Assembly: GCA_038043025.1 (NCBI GenBank)
Contig: JBBTCW010000073.1
Span: 1 to 37,551, forward strand
Length of the DNA: 37,551 nt
Direction of reading: 5' to 3'
Origin: O2-02-FULL-42-9 sp038043025
GTDB taxonomy: Bacteria; Pseudomonadota; Gammaproteobacteria; UBA12402
The position numbers and the translations under genes are program-made. Shown here piece after piece: positions 7,241-16,834 of the stretch (position 1 is the first letter of the stretch; each line of letters begins with the position of its first letter). Below the pieces are notes generated by a model, which made no database searches, was not told where the DNA came from, and saw nothing but the letters and a program-made list of their open reading frames with translations.

Positions 7241-9225
7241 TGGCAATCTGGAAAAAATTATTAAGTAATACAAGATTGCGCAGCTTGTTTATCTTGTTGG
7301 GCGTATTCTTGAGTGTTGTGGTGATCGTTGTGTTTTACCAATATACGCGCACTACATTAGGCGCCAGCGGTAGCGCTAGCGTTGCTAATTTGTCACCGAC
7401 AGGCACATCATCAGAGGTACCACAAACCCAAAAGATGTCGCCAGAATATCTTAATGCGTTATTACAATCACAAAAAACAACAACGCAAACCGCTTTACAG
7501 AAAGGACGGACGTCTGTTGGCGATTTTATTACTACTGGAGAGGTGGCCGTCGATCAAGCAGCGCCGACGCAAACAGTGCAAGCCTGCAATCCTTGTGAAC
7601 AACGAAAAGCGGCCAATAGTTTAGTAGATCAGTTATCTCAACAAGGTGCAATAACGGCTGATACAGCGGCTGAGCTTAAGAGAATGCAAGATGCAAATGT
7701 ACCCGTGAGCATTTATGCGGCCGAATTGAATAAATTAGTTTCGGAAGGGAAGCTGACCTCGGATCAAGCAAAGCAGTTACTTGCAGCGTATAAAAAACAG
7801 CATGCTGCGGTGGCTCAACAAAAGGCCGAAGATGACGCGGTGGCCGCGGATGATTTAGCGGATCAGTTGGTGGCGACAGCTGAAGTGACTCCCAATGTTG
7901 CATCACAATTGCAAACGTTATCAAAAAAAGGCGCGTCGACAGCAAGTTATAACGCCGCGCTGGATAAGCTGGTTAAACAAGGAAAATTAACCGCCGATCA
8001 GGCACGGCAATTAAAAAATGCTTATGTGAAACAACAGGGGGCAGCGGCATCTACTTCATTATCGACTGTGGCGGGGAAAGCGCAAAGTAAAACAGCGGCC
8101 AGTACCTCTGATACCTTAACGCAAATGCAAAAAAGTGGTGGTGTGTCAGCAGATACTGCAAAAACATTGCGGGATCTCGATGACCAAGATATGCCGGCGG
8201 CGACATATGCGGCGCGATTAAATGATTTGCTTAAGTCAGGTCAGTTAACACCGGATCAAGCGCAACAATTATTGTCTGCTTATCGCGTAGAACATGGTGA
8301 TACAACTGCAACGGGTAGTGATATGGCATCACAAGCGATACAACAACAACAAGAACAGGCGTTACAGCAACAAATGCAAGAATTGCAGCAAACGCAAACA
8401 GCGGCAGCTCAGCAAACAGCGGCACAAAAAACGCAACAGACACAACAAGAAGTTCAAGCGTTACAGGCCGCTATGTCTACTCAAGCGCAGCAGTTATATG
8501 CATCTTGGGACACAACGAATCAAACATATCAATATACGGGTAAAGCGTCTGATCAGAGTTCGTCCGACGCTAGCAGTAGTGTGACATCGCCGAATGGTCA
8601 AACAAGTGCGAGCGATAAAAACGGTCAGAAGACAGGTGCTGGATCACGGCCACTCGTGAAAGCCGGGGATATTACTTTTGGCGTGTTAGAAACAGCCATT
8701 AATAGCGACTATCCTGGACCGATTATGGCATCTATTGTGTCGGGTCCTTTGAAAGGGGCTAAATTGATTGGCAGTATTAAAACAGTGACTGTTCAGGGAA
8801 CCAGTGGCCCACAACGTTTAGCATTAAATTTTACACAGCTAACGATGAAGGATTGGCCCGATGTGGTGACAATAGATGCGGTTGCTATTAATCCAGATAC
8901 GGCATATACCGCATTAGCGAGCAACGTGAATAATCATTATTTATCACGTTATGGTTCATTGTTTGCTGCCAGTTTCTTAGAGGGATATTCTTCTGCGCTG
9001 ACCTCATCTGGATCGGCAGTGGTGAGCAATGCAGGGGTGACGACGCAGACTACGCCAACGTTAAGTGCGGGTGGTCGAATGATGGTTGCATTGGGTCAAA
9101 TAGGACAAGCTTTCAGTGGTGTGATTAGTGATTATATGAAGCGACCGCCAACAGTGAAGATTGATGCGGGGGTGGGTATTGGCGTGTTGTTTACGACAAC
9201 AGTTGCAAAACCAGGGTTTGAATAA
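7240..9225 (+). CDS. icmE: T4BSS core protein DotG/IcmE, short form with three tandem repeats
   Basis: DotG/IcmE is the VirB10/TrbI-like protein that spans both membranes and lines the channel. The N-terminus is short, with a membrane helix at about residues 14-36. The C-terminal VirB10-like domain covers about residues 470-661 (APGxxFG-type start seen as VKAGDITFGVLET). The chain is 661 residues, much shorter than the Legionella protein (about 1048). Its middle carries three related units of about 65 residues (125-190, 203-269, 290-353), each ending in a GKLTxDQAxQL-like helix, then a Gln-rich coiled stretch (about 365-425). A CNPC motif lies at residues 116-119. ATG 7240 has AGAGGG six bases upstream and is preferred to GTG 7237. 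Confidence 0.94.
   Translation: MAIWKKLLSNTRLRSLFILLGVFLSVVVIVVFYQYTRTTLGASGSASVANLSPTGTSSEVPQTQKMSPEYLNALLQSQKTTTQTALQKGRTSVGDFITTGEVAVDQAAPTQTVQACNPCEQRKAANSLVDQLSQQGAITADTAAELKRMQDANVPVSIYAAELNKLVSEGKLTSDQAKQLLAAYKKQHAAVAQQKAEDDAVAADDLADQLVATAEVTPNVASQLQTLSKKGASTASYNAALDKLVKQGKLTADQARQLKNAYVKQQGAAASTSLSTVAGKAQSKTAASTSDTLTQMQKSGGVSADTAKTLRDLDDQDMPAATYAARLNDLLKSGQLTPDQAQQLLSAYRVEHGDTTATGSDMASQAIQQQQEQALQQQMQELQQTQTAAAQQTAAQKTQQTQQEVQALQAAMSTQAQQLYASWDTTNQTYQYTGKASDQSSSDASSSVTSPNGQTSASDKNGQKTGAGSRPLVKAGDITFGVLETAINSDYPGPIMASIVSGPLKGAKLIGSIKTVTVQGTSGPQRLALNFTQLTMKDWPDVVTIDAVAINPDTAYTALASNVNNHYLSRYGSLFAASFLEGYSSALTSSGSAVVSNAGVTTQTTPTLSAGGRMMVALGQIGQAFSGVISDYMKRPPTVKIDAGVGIGVLFTTTVAKPGFE
7612..8301 (+). 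repeat. Three tandem about 65-residue coding repeats inside icmE
   Basis: Units at about 7612-7809, 7846-8046 and 8107-8301 encode similar three-helix segments. Each has a leading Leu/Gln helix, a TA(D/E)TAxxL-like helix, an xxYxAxLxxL helix and a terminal (G)(K/Q)LTxDQAxQL helix. They are diverged at the DNA level, so this is an old internal duplication rather than a recent expansion. Spacers of 12 and 20 residues separate the units. Confidence 0.8.
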
Positions 9226-9256
9226 CTTTAATGATAAGTGATAGGAGCGAGTAATT

Positions 9257-10129
9257 ATGGCTCAAAATTATGAAGATGAAAATTTGGAATATCAGTTAAA
9301 TGATGATGATAATGTTGTGTATGATCAGGATGAACATGCCGCCGGTGCTGATGCAGCTGAAGGGTCGTCTGTGGTGAAAAAATCAGGACCGCGACATAAG
9401 AAGAATATGGTGGTCATGATCATCGTTTTGATCTTGGTTTTTTTGGTCGGCTACAAATTATATTCATTGATTGCCGGTGAGGTGCGTGATGTGGCTGGGT
9501 CGAAACCCAAAAGTGCAATTGCTGCCCTTAAACCTGCCAGCAGTGCGACAACCACAAAAAATACGGCGAGCGATGCGACTGCAACGGGCAGTTCTGCGAT
9601 TGATCAATTGTTGCAAGAGGACAAAGCCTCTGGAGCGGCAACCACACCGCCGACAAGTGTCAAGACAGCACCAGTTCCACCTGTATCAAATGTAAATATC
9701 GCGCAGTTAACCAATTTGCAGCAATCTCAACAGCAGTTGTTAGAGCAGCAACAAACCAATGCAGCGACATTGACAACATTGCAAGGCAGTATTGGCGATT
9801 TACAAACGGGGTTAGGTGGGGTACAAACGACGATTAACACATTGTCGACACAGATGCAGCAGACACAAGCGGCGCAGAAAGCAGCCGAGCTGCAACAACA
9901 ACAGAAGGATCAAATGCAGACGCAACTGATGCGCCGAGATAAAAATTATTTTGTGCACGCGGTGATTCCGGGACGTGCATGGTTATCGGGTGCAGATGGT
10001 ACGGCAGTGACGGTGACTATAGGTGATCTTTTGCCGGGTTATGGCAAAGTAACAGCGATTGATCCCTACAGCGGGATGGTACAAACTAGCTCGGGTGTAA
10101 ATATTTATTATGGCATCAGCGATAATTGA
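9257..10129 (+). CDS. icmG: T4BSS inner-membrane protein DotF/IcmG
   Basis: DotF/IcmG is a bitopic inner-membrane protein tied to the core complex and reported to contact effectors. The chain has 290 residues (Legionella 269). It has an acidic cytoplasmic N-terminus rich in Asp/Glu, a basic patch (RHKKN), and a membrane helix at about residues 51-72. An Ala/Thr/Ser linker leads to a Gln-rich coiled coil (about 150-220). A small C-terminal periplasmic domain follows, with RAWLSGADG and the final segment IDPYSGMVQTSSGVNIYYG. AGGAG lies nine bases before the ATG. It is co-directional with icmE (31-base gap) and icmC (19-base gap). Confidence 0.92.
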   Translation: MAQNYEDENLEYQLNDDDNVVYDQDEHAAGADAAEGSSVVKKSGPRHKKNMVVMIIVLILVFLVGYKLYSLIAGEVRDVAGSKPKSAIAALKPASSATTTKNTASDATATGSSAIDQLLQEDKASGAATTPPTSVKTAPVPPVSNVNIAQLTNLQQSQQQLLEQQQTNAATLTTLQGSIGDLQTGLGGVQTTINTLSTQMQQTQAAQKAAELQQQQKDQMQTQLMRRDKNYFVHAVIPGRAWLSGADGTAVTVTIGDLLPGYGKVTAIDPYSGMVQTSSGVNIYYGISDN

Positions 10130-10148
10130 ATGATCAGGGATTGTTTTT

Positions 10149-10682
10149 ATGACATTTGATTTTGCGAGTTTAGCGCAAATACTACAAAATATTAACAATG
10201 AATTGCCCGGGTTATGGCGGTTTATTACTGCCGCCACCTATTTAGCAGGTTTTTGGTGTGCGTTTCGTGCCATGTATGAATTGAAAGAATATGGTGAATT
10301 GCGTATGATGATGGCGGTTAAGACGGATATACGCAGAGCCTTAACGGAACTGTTCGTCGCTATTATTTTGTTGTATTGGCCATCGTTATTGCGCGCGATG
10401 TTGACGAGCACATTTGGTTCGCCAAATATTCTTGCTTACCCAGGTCCGACCGATACTTCATATGAAGTAATGTTCAAGTTGGCGGGCGGTATTGTACAGT
10501 TTATTGGTTTTATCGCGTTTATTCGTGGTTGGATTTTGTTCACGCATATTGGAACGCATGGTGGACAGCCGGGGATGTTTGGCAAGGCGGTTGCGCATGT
10601 ATTTGCTGGTTTGTTGGCCATTAATATTTTTGGTACATGGCGGATTTTAGAAACTATTTTTGTCGTTTCAAACGGTTCGTAA
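10149..10682 (+). CDS. icmC: T4BSS inner-membrane protein DotE/IcmC
   Basis: DotE/IcmC is a small polytopic inner-membrane protein of the Dot/Icm system, related in sequence to DotP/IcmD and DotV. The 177-residue chain (Legionella about 194) shows hydrophobic segments at about residues 20-38, 65-85, 105-128 and 145-170. The loop ending HGGQPGMFGKAVAHVFAG before the last helix is characteristic of the family. It is followed after 41 bases by its paralogue icmD. Precise function in the channel is not known; it probably sits with DotP and DotV near the inner-membrane complex. Confidence 0.9.
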   Translation: MTFDFASLAQILQNINNELPGLWRFITAATYLAGFWCAFRAMYELKEYGELRMMMAVKTDIRRALTELFVAIILLYWPSLLRAMLTSTFGSPNILAYPGPTDTSYEVMFKLAGGIVQFIGFIAFIRGWILFTHIGTHGGQPGMFGKAVAHVFAGLLAINIFGTWRILETIFVVSNGS

Positions 10683-10723
10683 TGGCAGGGTTAAGTTTTT
10701 TATAAAAAATGGAGATGAAAGAT

Positions 10724-11128
10724 ATGAAGAGAGTGATCAAAACCTTAATGTTATTAATGATAGCAGCGGGGTGTTTTTATGTGAGTTATGCGTTTGCGGT
10801 TACAGGAAAAGCAGTGAGTATCAGTGGTGTGGCCGATAATTTACTCCAGTCATTTAAACCATTAGCAAGATTAATTACCGGCGGTGCGTTTATTGCTGGG
10901 TTTGGTTTTGCGATTGCGGCTATTTTAAAGTTTAAAGCACATCGTGACAATCCAACCCAAATCCCTGTGGGTACTCCAATAGCATTATTGTTTGTGGCCA
11001 TTGGTTTAATATTCTTACCCACCTTGTTTGGTGGTATTGGCCAAACGGTATTTGGTCCAGGTGCTACAGCAGGCACAATTAGTGGAACGGTTACATTGCC
11101 GGGTAGCAACAACGCCACAGGAACTTAA
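10724..11128 (+). CDS. icmD: T4BSS inner-membrane protein DotP/IcmD
   Basis: DotP/IcmD is a small inner-membrane Dot/Icm protein, paralogous to DotE. The chain is 134 residues (Legionella 132). It has a signal-like first helix ending near YAFAV, then two membrane helices at about residues 52-72 and 85-105. The segment PTQIPVGTPIALLFVAIGL carries the family signature PxxxPxGTP. The C-terminus is a short Gly/Thr tail. I chose ATG 10724 because GGAG lies nine bases upstream; two further in-frame ATGs at 10709 and 10715 would add only five residues. Confidence 0.9.
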   Translation: MKRVIKTLMLLMIAAGCFYVSYAFAVTGKAVSISGVADNLLQSFKPLARLITGGAFIAGFGFAIAAILKFKAHRDNPTQIPVGTPIALLFVAIGLIFLPTLFGGIGQTVFGPGATAGTISGTVTLPGSNNATGT

Positions 11129-11147
11129 TGAAGCAAAAGGACGCGAG

Positions 11148-11765
11148 ATGCAACCACTGCAATTGACATTAGGAAAAGAAAACTGGTCGCTTTACATGAG
11201 ACGAAAGGTGGATCCCACCTTTCGTCCCGTTCGCGATCGAATTTTTCGACGTGATCAGTATACTTGTCAATTCTGCGGTTTTCAGGCGCATGAGTATCAA
11301 GAAATTCTGAACCTCGATCATGATTATCGGCATAATAAAGCGTCCAATATGGTGACCGCCTGTTGTTTATGTGCGCAAGCACATTTTTTTGAAATGGTGG
11401 GGCAAGCGGGCTTTGGTGGCGGCCGATTAATTTATTTGCCAGAAATGTCTCAAGCTGAACTCAATGGCTTTTGTCATGTGGTTTTTTGTGCGATGACGAA
11501 TGGCACAAATTATCGCGATTCAGCGCAATCCATTTATCGGACTTTAAAATTTCGTGCGCAGCCGGTGGAAGAACGATTAGGTTTGGGATCCAGTGATCCG
11601 GCTGTGTTGGGGCGAATGTTGCTTGAATATCAGGGTAAAAATGCAGAGACATTGTTAAGTGCAACTCTGTCAGATATTCGTTTATTAGCATCCTATCCAA
11701 AATTCAAAAAACAATTATTAGCATGGGCAGAGGCGGCATCCAAGGAATTAGCAGCAACAGGATAG
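11148..11765 (+). CDS. icmJ: T4BSS coupling-complex protein DotN/IcmJ
   Basis: DotN/IcmJ is a soluble zinc protein with an HNH-like fold that binds the DotL tail in the coupling complex. The chain is 205 residues (Legionella 208). The zinc site is seen as CQFCG near residue 41, the LDHDYRHNKASN stretch, and CCLC about 30 residues later. In DotN this fold is not known to act as a nuclease. ATG 11148 has AAGG seven bases upstream. The open frame extends back to 11028, but that part overlaps icmD and reads as a shadow. icmB follows after seven bases. Confidence 0.94.
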   Translation: MQPLQLTLGKENWSLYMRRKVDPTFRPVRDRIFRRDQYTCQFCGFQAHEYQEILNLDHDYRHNKASNMVTACCLCAQAHFFEMVGQAGFGGGRLIYLPEMSQAELNGFCHVVFCAMTNGTNYRDSAQSIYRTLKFRAQPVEERLGLGSSDPAVLGRMLLEYQGKNAETLLSATLSDIRLLASYPKFKKQLLAWAEAASKELAATG

Positions 11766-11772
11766 TTGGCGT

Positions 11773-14700
11773 ATGGGTAGTAAATGGGCGAACAGTGTTT
11801 TTGATACGCTCGATAGCTTTCTGGCATGGTTGAGCTCTTCGTTACGCATGACAACGGCGACATATTGCGATTTAGAAACGGCTGAAAGCGAATATAATTT
11901 GGTGACGCACGACGGTTCGTTGGTGTCTGTGATTCGAATTGAGGGCGTGACCTATTTGATGGGTAGTGAGGAGTTTGCGCGTGCGCATGAAGGGATTACC
12001 ATGGCGTTTCAGGCGAATATGCGTCGTTTGGGTCATGCGTTTCAATTTTTCTTTTTGTATGACAAGGAACAAGTCAAAGATGAAATTCAAGAAATTTTAG
12101 CACCTGCCAACGAAACGGCAAAACGTCTTGAGCTATCGCTCGATGATTTATTTTCTGAACGCGTTAATTATTTATCGAAATTTTGCGGTACAGAAAAACT
12201 TTATTTAGTGCTATGGACAAAGCCTTATGTTTTGAACGAGGAGCAACGCAAGCATGCGTTCGCTGAGAAAGGGAAAGCCTTGCGCAAAAATAAAATTCCG
12301 CCGTTAAAAAACGCACAAAATATTATGGCATCGATTCCTGATATTCGTGAAGAGCATGAATCCTTTGTGAGTTCCATTATGAATGACTTTGGCTCGCTGG
12401 CGATTAATGTTAACTTGCTCGACGTGCATGAGGCGTTGCATGAAATTCGAGAGATCATTGATTCGAATTTTACGGATAATGCTTGGCGTCCTGTTTTGCC
12501 GGGCGATAAAATTCCCGTACGTGATGTTAAAACGACGGCGGGTGGTGATATTTCAGGATTATTATGGCCGCCGCTGTCTCGACAGATCTTGCCGCGGGAT
12601 GCAGAAAATCTGGATTTGCGTACCTGCCGTGTGGGCGATAGAATTTATTCGGCGGTGTTTATCGATTTATTTCCGCAGGAATTAAAACCGTTTTTCCATT
12701 TATACAATCGTGTATTATCCTCAAATATTCCATGGCGCGTTTCGTTTTGGATTGAAAGTGGCGGATTATCAACGCTTCGCTTTAAAAGTTTGATTGCGAC
12801 CATTTTAAGTTTTGCATCCGCGCAAAATCGGTTATTAGCGGATGCCACCGAATTATTGCAAAATATTGAAGTGAATACGGATGATGCGATTGTGAAATTG
12901 CGCGTCACCTTAACGACTTGGGCGCCTGAAGGCGATACGCGTCTGCTGCGAAATCGTACGGCGTCATTAGCCAAAGCGGTGCAAGGCTGGGGCACTTGTG
13001 AAGTATCGGAAGTGTGTGGTGATGCGTTTGCGGGAATCGTATCGAGCATGATGGGCGTCACGAATAAAAGTGTAGCGACGTCTTCGGTTGCTCCGCTCAA
13101 AGATGTTATTTATATGTTGCCGTTTACACGACCGGCATCACCTTGGAAACAAGGTGCCGTTTTGTTTCGTTCGCCGGATGGAAAGGCGTGGGCCTATCAG
13201 CCGGGGTCGTCACAACAGACTACCTGGATTGATTTGATGTATGCGCGTCCGGGTTCGGGTAAATCCGTTTTGTCTAATACGATCAATTTGGGGTTATGTT
13301 TGGCGGCGGGTATTCAGCGGTTACCACGCATCGCCATTGTGGATATTGGTCCATCGAGCAGTGGATTGATTTCGTTGTTGCATGATGCGTTACCGAAAGA
13401 GCAACAACATTATGTTGCGTATCATCGGTTACGCATGACGCCAGAATATTCAATTAATCCATTTAATACGCAATTGGGTTGTCGTTACCCGTTGCCGCAT
13501 GAAAGAAGTTTCCTCGTAAACTTTTTAACGTTATTGGCAACGCCGTTAGGGGCATTAAAACCATACGATGGTGTTTCTGATATGGCCGGTTTGATTACCG
13601 ATGAGCTTTATAAAAACTTTGCCGATGATGGAGGTCCGCGCACGTACACGACCGGTATTGAAAATGTTGTCGATGGCGTGTTAGAAGAAATTGCTTTTGT
13701 TCGCGATGAACATACGACGTGGTGGGAAGTGACGGACGCGTTGTTTATGGCTGGTTTTATACATGAAGCAACGTTGGCGCAACGTTATGCGATGCCGCTG
13801 ATGGCTGATGCGGTGTCGATTTGCCGTGTGCAAGCCATCGAAGATTTATATGGACAAGTGAAGGCGCCCACGGGGGAGCCGTTAACCGTGACATTTTCTC
13901 GTATGTTGTCGAGCGCCATTCGTGAATATCCGATTTTATCGCGCATTACTAAATTTGATTTGGGTGAAGCGAAAGTGGTGTCATTAGATTTGGCTGAAGT
14001 GGCCAAGAGTGGTGGCGATGCGGCTGATCGTCAGACGGCCGTGATGTATATGATCGCGCGTTATATTTTAGCGAAAGATTTTTATTTGACGGATGGAATT
14101 ATAGAAGATGTTCCGCAGCAGTATCAATCTTATCATCGCCAACGCGTGAGCGAGTTGACGGAAGATCCAAAACGATTAGTGTATGATGAATTTCATCGTA
14201 CCTCCAGAGCGCAATCGGTGCGCGATCAAGTGATCGTCGATATGCGTGAAGGTCGAAAAGCGAATGTGCAAGTTGCATTAATTTCGCAATCACTGGATGA
14301 TTTTGATTCGGTGATGGTTGAATTTGCGACGTCCATTTTCATTATGGATGCGGGTCCAGCGCAAGCGATCAAGCATTCAGCGGAAGTATTTGGTTTATCT
14401 GAAACCGCGCAGTTTGCCTTACGAACGCGCGTGCATGGTCCGCGAGAAGGTGGTGCAACCTTCTTGGCACAATTTTCTACTAAGCATGGGTTGAATACGC
14501 AATTATTGACAAATACGCTTGGGCCTGTTGAGTTATGGGCGTTTAGTACGACGACAGAAGATGCTTCGATGCGCGATAAATTATATCAAACGCTTGGGTC
14601 TGCAGAGGCAAGACGTGTCTTGGCCAATGTATTTTCCGGGGGATCTGTTAAGAAGCTTGTGGAGAAACGCATGGCGGCGATTAAAGAAGAAAAAGGCTTG

Positions 14701-14796
14701 ATTGAAGATGTTGATACCTCCAGCATTGTTGACCAGTTGATTAAAGAATTGCTGGACGCATATGCCAAAAATCCTGATGTGAAATATTTGGCTTAA
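11773..14796 (+). CDS. icmB: T4BSS VirB4-like ATPase DotO/IcmB
   Basis: DotO/IcmB is the cytoplasmic VirB4-family ATPase that forms the base of the Dot/Icm channel with DotB. The chain is 1007 residues, essentially the Legionella length (1009). The N-terminal half is the VirB4-type membrane-docking domain. The Walker A motif PGSGKS lies at residues 493-498, and a Walker B-like LVYDEFHR stands further on, followed by a conserved arm VALISQSLDDFD. The N-terminus has no strong membrane helix. It is the last plus-strand gene; the next gene is convergent 68 bases away. In Legionella icmB is followed by tphA and icmF, whereas here about 15 kb of unrelated genes separates icmB from icmF. Confidence 0.96.
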   Translation: MGSKWANSVFDTLDSFLAWLSSSLRMTTATYCDLETAESEYNLVTHDGSLVSVIRIEGVTYLMGSEEFARAHEGITMAFQANMRRLGHAFQFFFLYDKEQVKDEIQEILAPANETAKRLELSLDDLFSERVNYLSKFCGTEKLYLVLWTKPYVLNEEQRKHAFAEKGKALRKNKIPPLKNAQNIMASIPDIREEHESFVSSIMNDFGSLAINVNLLDVHEALHEIREIIDSNFTDNAWRPVLPGDKIPVRDVKTTAGGDISGLLWPPLSRQILPRDAENLDLRTCRVGDRIYSAVFIDLFPQELKPFFHLYNRVLSSNIPWRVSFWIESGGLSTLRFKSLIATILSFASAQNRLLADATELLQNIEVNTDDAIVKLRVTLTTWAPEGDTRLLRNRTASLAKAVQGWGTCEVSEVCGDAFAGIVSSMMGVTNKSVATSSVAPLKDVIYMLPFTRPASPWKQGAVLFRSPDGKAWAYQPGSSQQTTWIDLMYARPGSGKSVLSNTINLGLCLAAGIQRLPRIAIVDIGPSSSGLISLLHDALPKEQQHYVAYHRLRMTPEYSINPFNTQLGCRYPLPHERSFLVNFLTLLATPLGALKPYDGVSDMAGLITDELYKNFADDGGPRTYTTGIENVVDGVLEEIAFVRDEHTTWWEVTDALFMAGFIHEATLAQRYAMPLMADAVSICRVQAIEDLYGQVKAPTGEPLTVTFSRMLSSAIREYPILSRITKFDLGEAKVVSLDLAEVAKSGGDAADRQTAVMYMIARYILAKDFYLTDGIIEDVPQQYQSYHRQRVSELTEDPKRLVYDEFHRTSRAQSVRDQVIVDMREGRKANVQVALISQSLDDFDSVMVEFATSIFIMDAGPAQAIKHSAEVFGLSETAQFALRTRVHGPREGGATFLAQFSTKHGLNTQLLTNTLGPVELWAFSTTTEDASMRDKLYQTLGSAEARRVLANVFSGGSVKKLVEKRMAAIKEEKGLIEDVDTSSIVDQLIKELLDAYAKNPDVKYLA

Positions 14797-14864
14797 TGTG
14801 CTTTTCATTGGCGAAATAAAATAATTGAATAACTCGATTATTTGCAATAAGGTTTTTGGAATAT

Positions 14865-15761
14865 TTATAAAATTTCTAATAGCATTGCTATGTTTATTGG
14901 TAATTTCAGTTTTTCTGATTCCTCAAGCGTTTTATTTTTATAAGGAATAATTAATTTGTTTTTTATCTTTAAGCCAGATTTAGAAACGATATCTTCTAAA
15001 TGTTTAATAGAGTTAAAAAGATAAATATGATCCAACATGGCGGCGTTAATACAGGTGGTAATAAAAATATAAGTATCTGTATCAGCTAGTTTAGATGTCT
15101 TCTTTAAATATAAAGTTGGATTTTCAACATGTTCCAATACCTCACTCATAATAATCGCATCGTATTTTTTTGAGTTATCCATCGTTAAAAAATATTTTTG
15201 GTGGACATGGTAATGAGTATTTTTACGGATAATACTCTTCAACATTAATTTTACAAGATTTATAGAGGTTGGGCTAATATCGATGGCTTCATAAAAATCA
15301 AATGAACAATATTTAATGGCATTTTTTATATACAAGCCATGTCCCGGACCTATTTCTAAATATTTTCCTCGCTTGTATTTTGGGATCGTATCAATAAAAT
15401 ATTGCATGTATTTTCTATGCTGTGGCCACAAAAACATAGAAATAGCAAGCCCATGCATATAATATTGCATGTAATGTTGGTTCATGTATATAGAGGATTT
15501 AATATCTTGGTAATTGGTATATCGATAATGCTGATGTTTGTCAAAAAATATTTGTTCTCTTACGGAATCATTAACCAATGTGTTATAAGAGTCGGCTAGA
15601 TATTTTGTGTTCACGTTGATTGATGAGCAATAATTAATATATTGATCTAAATTATTTTCTTCTTCTTCTGTTAGCTTTTTGACTTCTGAAGCAAGAAATT
15701 TTTTTTGTATCATATTATCTTTTATAATTTCTTGGACTAGTAAATCAATGTTTTCTTTCAT
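14865..15761 (-). CDS. Class I SAM-dependent methyltransferase
   Basis: The 298-residue chain contains the SAM-binding motif LEIGPGHG (residues 135-142) and a second conserved stretch SEVLEHVENP, typical of Rossmann-fold methyltransferases. The first 130 residues are a mostly helical domain that I do not recognise; it may give substrate specificity. No membrane segment is evident. It is the last gene of an AT-rich minus-strand cluster and starts 16 bases after the SGNH gene ends. In this setting it could methylate the carrier-bound acyl unit, or a sugar or glycan that receives it; the substrate cannot be told from sequence. It converges with icmB. Confidence 0.8.
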   Translation of the reverse strand: MKENIDLLVQEIIKDNMIQKKFLASEVKKLTEEEENNLDQYINYCSSINVNTKYLADSYNTLVNDSVREQIFFDKHQHYRYTNYQDIKSSIYMNQHYMQYYMHGLAISMFLWPQHRKYMQYFIDTIPKYKRGKYLEIGPGHGLYIKNAIKYCSFDFYEAIDISPTSINLVKLMLKSIIRKNTHYHVHQKYFLTMDNSKKYDAIIMSEVLEHVENPTLYLKKTSKLADTDTYIFITTCINAAMLDHIYLFNSIKHLEDIVSKSGLKIKNKLIIPYKNKTLEESEKLKLPINIAMLLEIL

Positions 15762-15777
15762 ATTTTAATCTCTAAAC

Positions 15778-16833
15778 CTATTCAATAATAATGGATTTCA
15801 GTCGATGCACTAATGCAATGCTTAATATTTTTGCATAGGTTGGATTTGGATGTGCCGAATCAAGAAAGCCAGAGTTATCATTAAAGTTTTGTAAGTTGAT
15901 ATAATAGACATTTGGCATTTTAATTAATTGTGTAAAATATTTTGTTTTTTGCAGTTGATAGGCGACAAAGTAAGGAGAAATGTGGGCATGCCATTGTGGT
16001 AATGGCATATCAACGATTATGAGCTTTTCTCCATGCTGATTAATTTTTTCAGCCATTTTAAGTAGAGCACGAAATTGTTCATGATAGAAATCATGTGTTA
16101 TAGGGCCAAAGTTGTTCTGCCAGTGTTCTAAAGCGTGTTCTATTTTTTTTTGGGAGTTTGTTGCCGACTTATTTTTGATGTGATTAGCTTGATAGTAACT
16201 CACTCGATCAATCAAAGAATCGGCGAGAATTTTAAAATCTACATATAATTTATTAACCAATAAATAGGGTCGTAATAAAAATGTTACATATGTGAAAAGT
16301 GGTTCATGGAGTGTAGGAATAAGGCGCCTATTCTGCCATTTGTATAGCCAAAAACGTAATGCTTCTAATGTTAGGTCAGTATTTCCGTTTGTGAGATGCC
16401 AACGTCGCTGGTTGTTTTCATAATCAAAACAGGTTGAACCAAATACAAAAATGGTATTTTTGTGATATTTTTTCGGGATAGTGTCATTAATAAAATCTAT
16501 TATTTGTGATATGCTCGTTATATTTGATGCGCCTATTGAGACATTATGAACATTATAGTTGATAAAATAGGGGTTTAAGAGCGAGGGACGAAAAGCATCT
16601 CTTACATCAGATGCGCCTAGCAGGATAATATTTTTTTTCTCTATATTCAAGCGGGTTATATTAAATAAAAAATATCGTGTTTCGGGGTACATAATAGATT
16701 TAGTTGAACATGCAGTATCGATATTTTTTTTTGAAGAACATTGATTGCTGACTGATGAAATTGCAAGCATAAAAATATAAATGACTAAAAAAGAAAAAAA
16801 TATGTAAAAAAAATGTTTATAAATTATCTTCAT
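15778..16833 (-). CDS. Membrane-anchored SGNH/DltD-like protein
   Basis: An N-terminal signal anchor (about residues 5-28 from the chosen start) would place this roughly 351-residue protein outside the inner membrane. The SGNH-hydrolase features are LLGASD with the likely nucleophile Ser75, and a C-terminal DSAH giving Asp325 and His328. DltD, AlgJ and AlgX are the known partners of MBOAT acyltransferases with this fold. I chose ATG 16833, one base after the MBOAT stop; an in-frame ATG at 16878 would overlap the MBOAT gene by 44 bases and weaken the anchor layout. Likely role: taking the acyl group from the MBOAT protein and passing it to an envelope acceptor, by analogy with DltD. Confidence 0.72.
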   Translation of the reverse strand: MKIIYKHFFYIFFSFLVIYIFMLAISSVSNQCSSKKNIDTACSTKSIMYPETRYFLFNITRLNIEKKNIILLGASDVRDAFRPSLLNPYFINYNVHNVSIGASNITSISQIIDFINDTIPKKYHKNTIFVFGSTCFDYENNQRRWHLTNGNTDLTLEALRFWLYKWQNRRLIPTLHEPLFTYVTFLLRPYLLVNKLYVDFKILADSLIDRVSYYQANHIKNKSATNSQKKIEHALEHWQNNFGPITHDFYHEQFRALLKMAEKINQHGEKLIIVDMPLPQWHAHISPYFVAYQLQKTKYFTQLIKMPNVYYINLQNFNDNSGFLDSAHPNPTYAKILSIALVHRLKSIIIE

Positions 16834-16834
16834 A

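Noticed and set aside
11028..11147. Longer icmJ start at 11028
   Set aside because: It overlaps icmD by about 100 bases and reads as a shadow; ATG 11148 has a good ribosome site and gives the family length.
14797..14864. Terminator between convergent icmB and the methyltransferase gene
   Set aside because: Only a weak AT stem of five pairs with no proper T-run; not strong enough to call.
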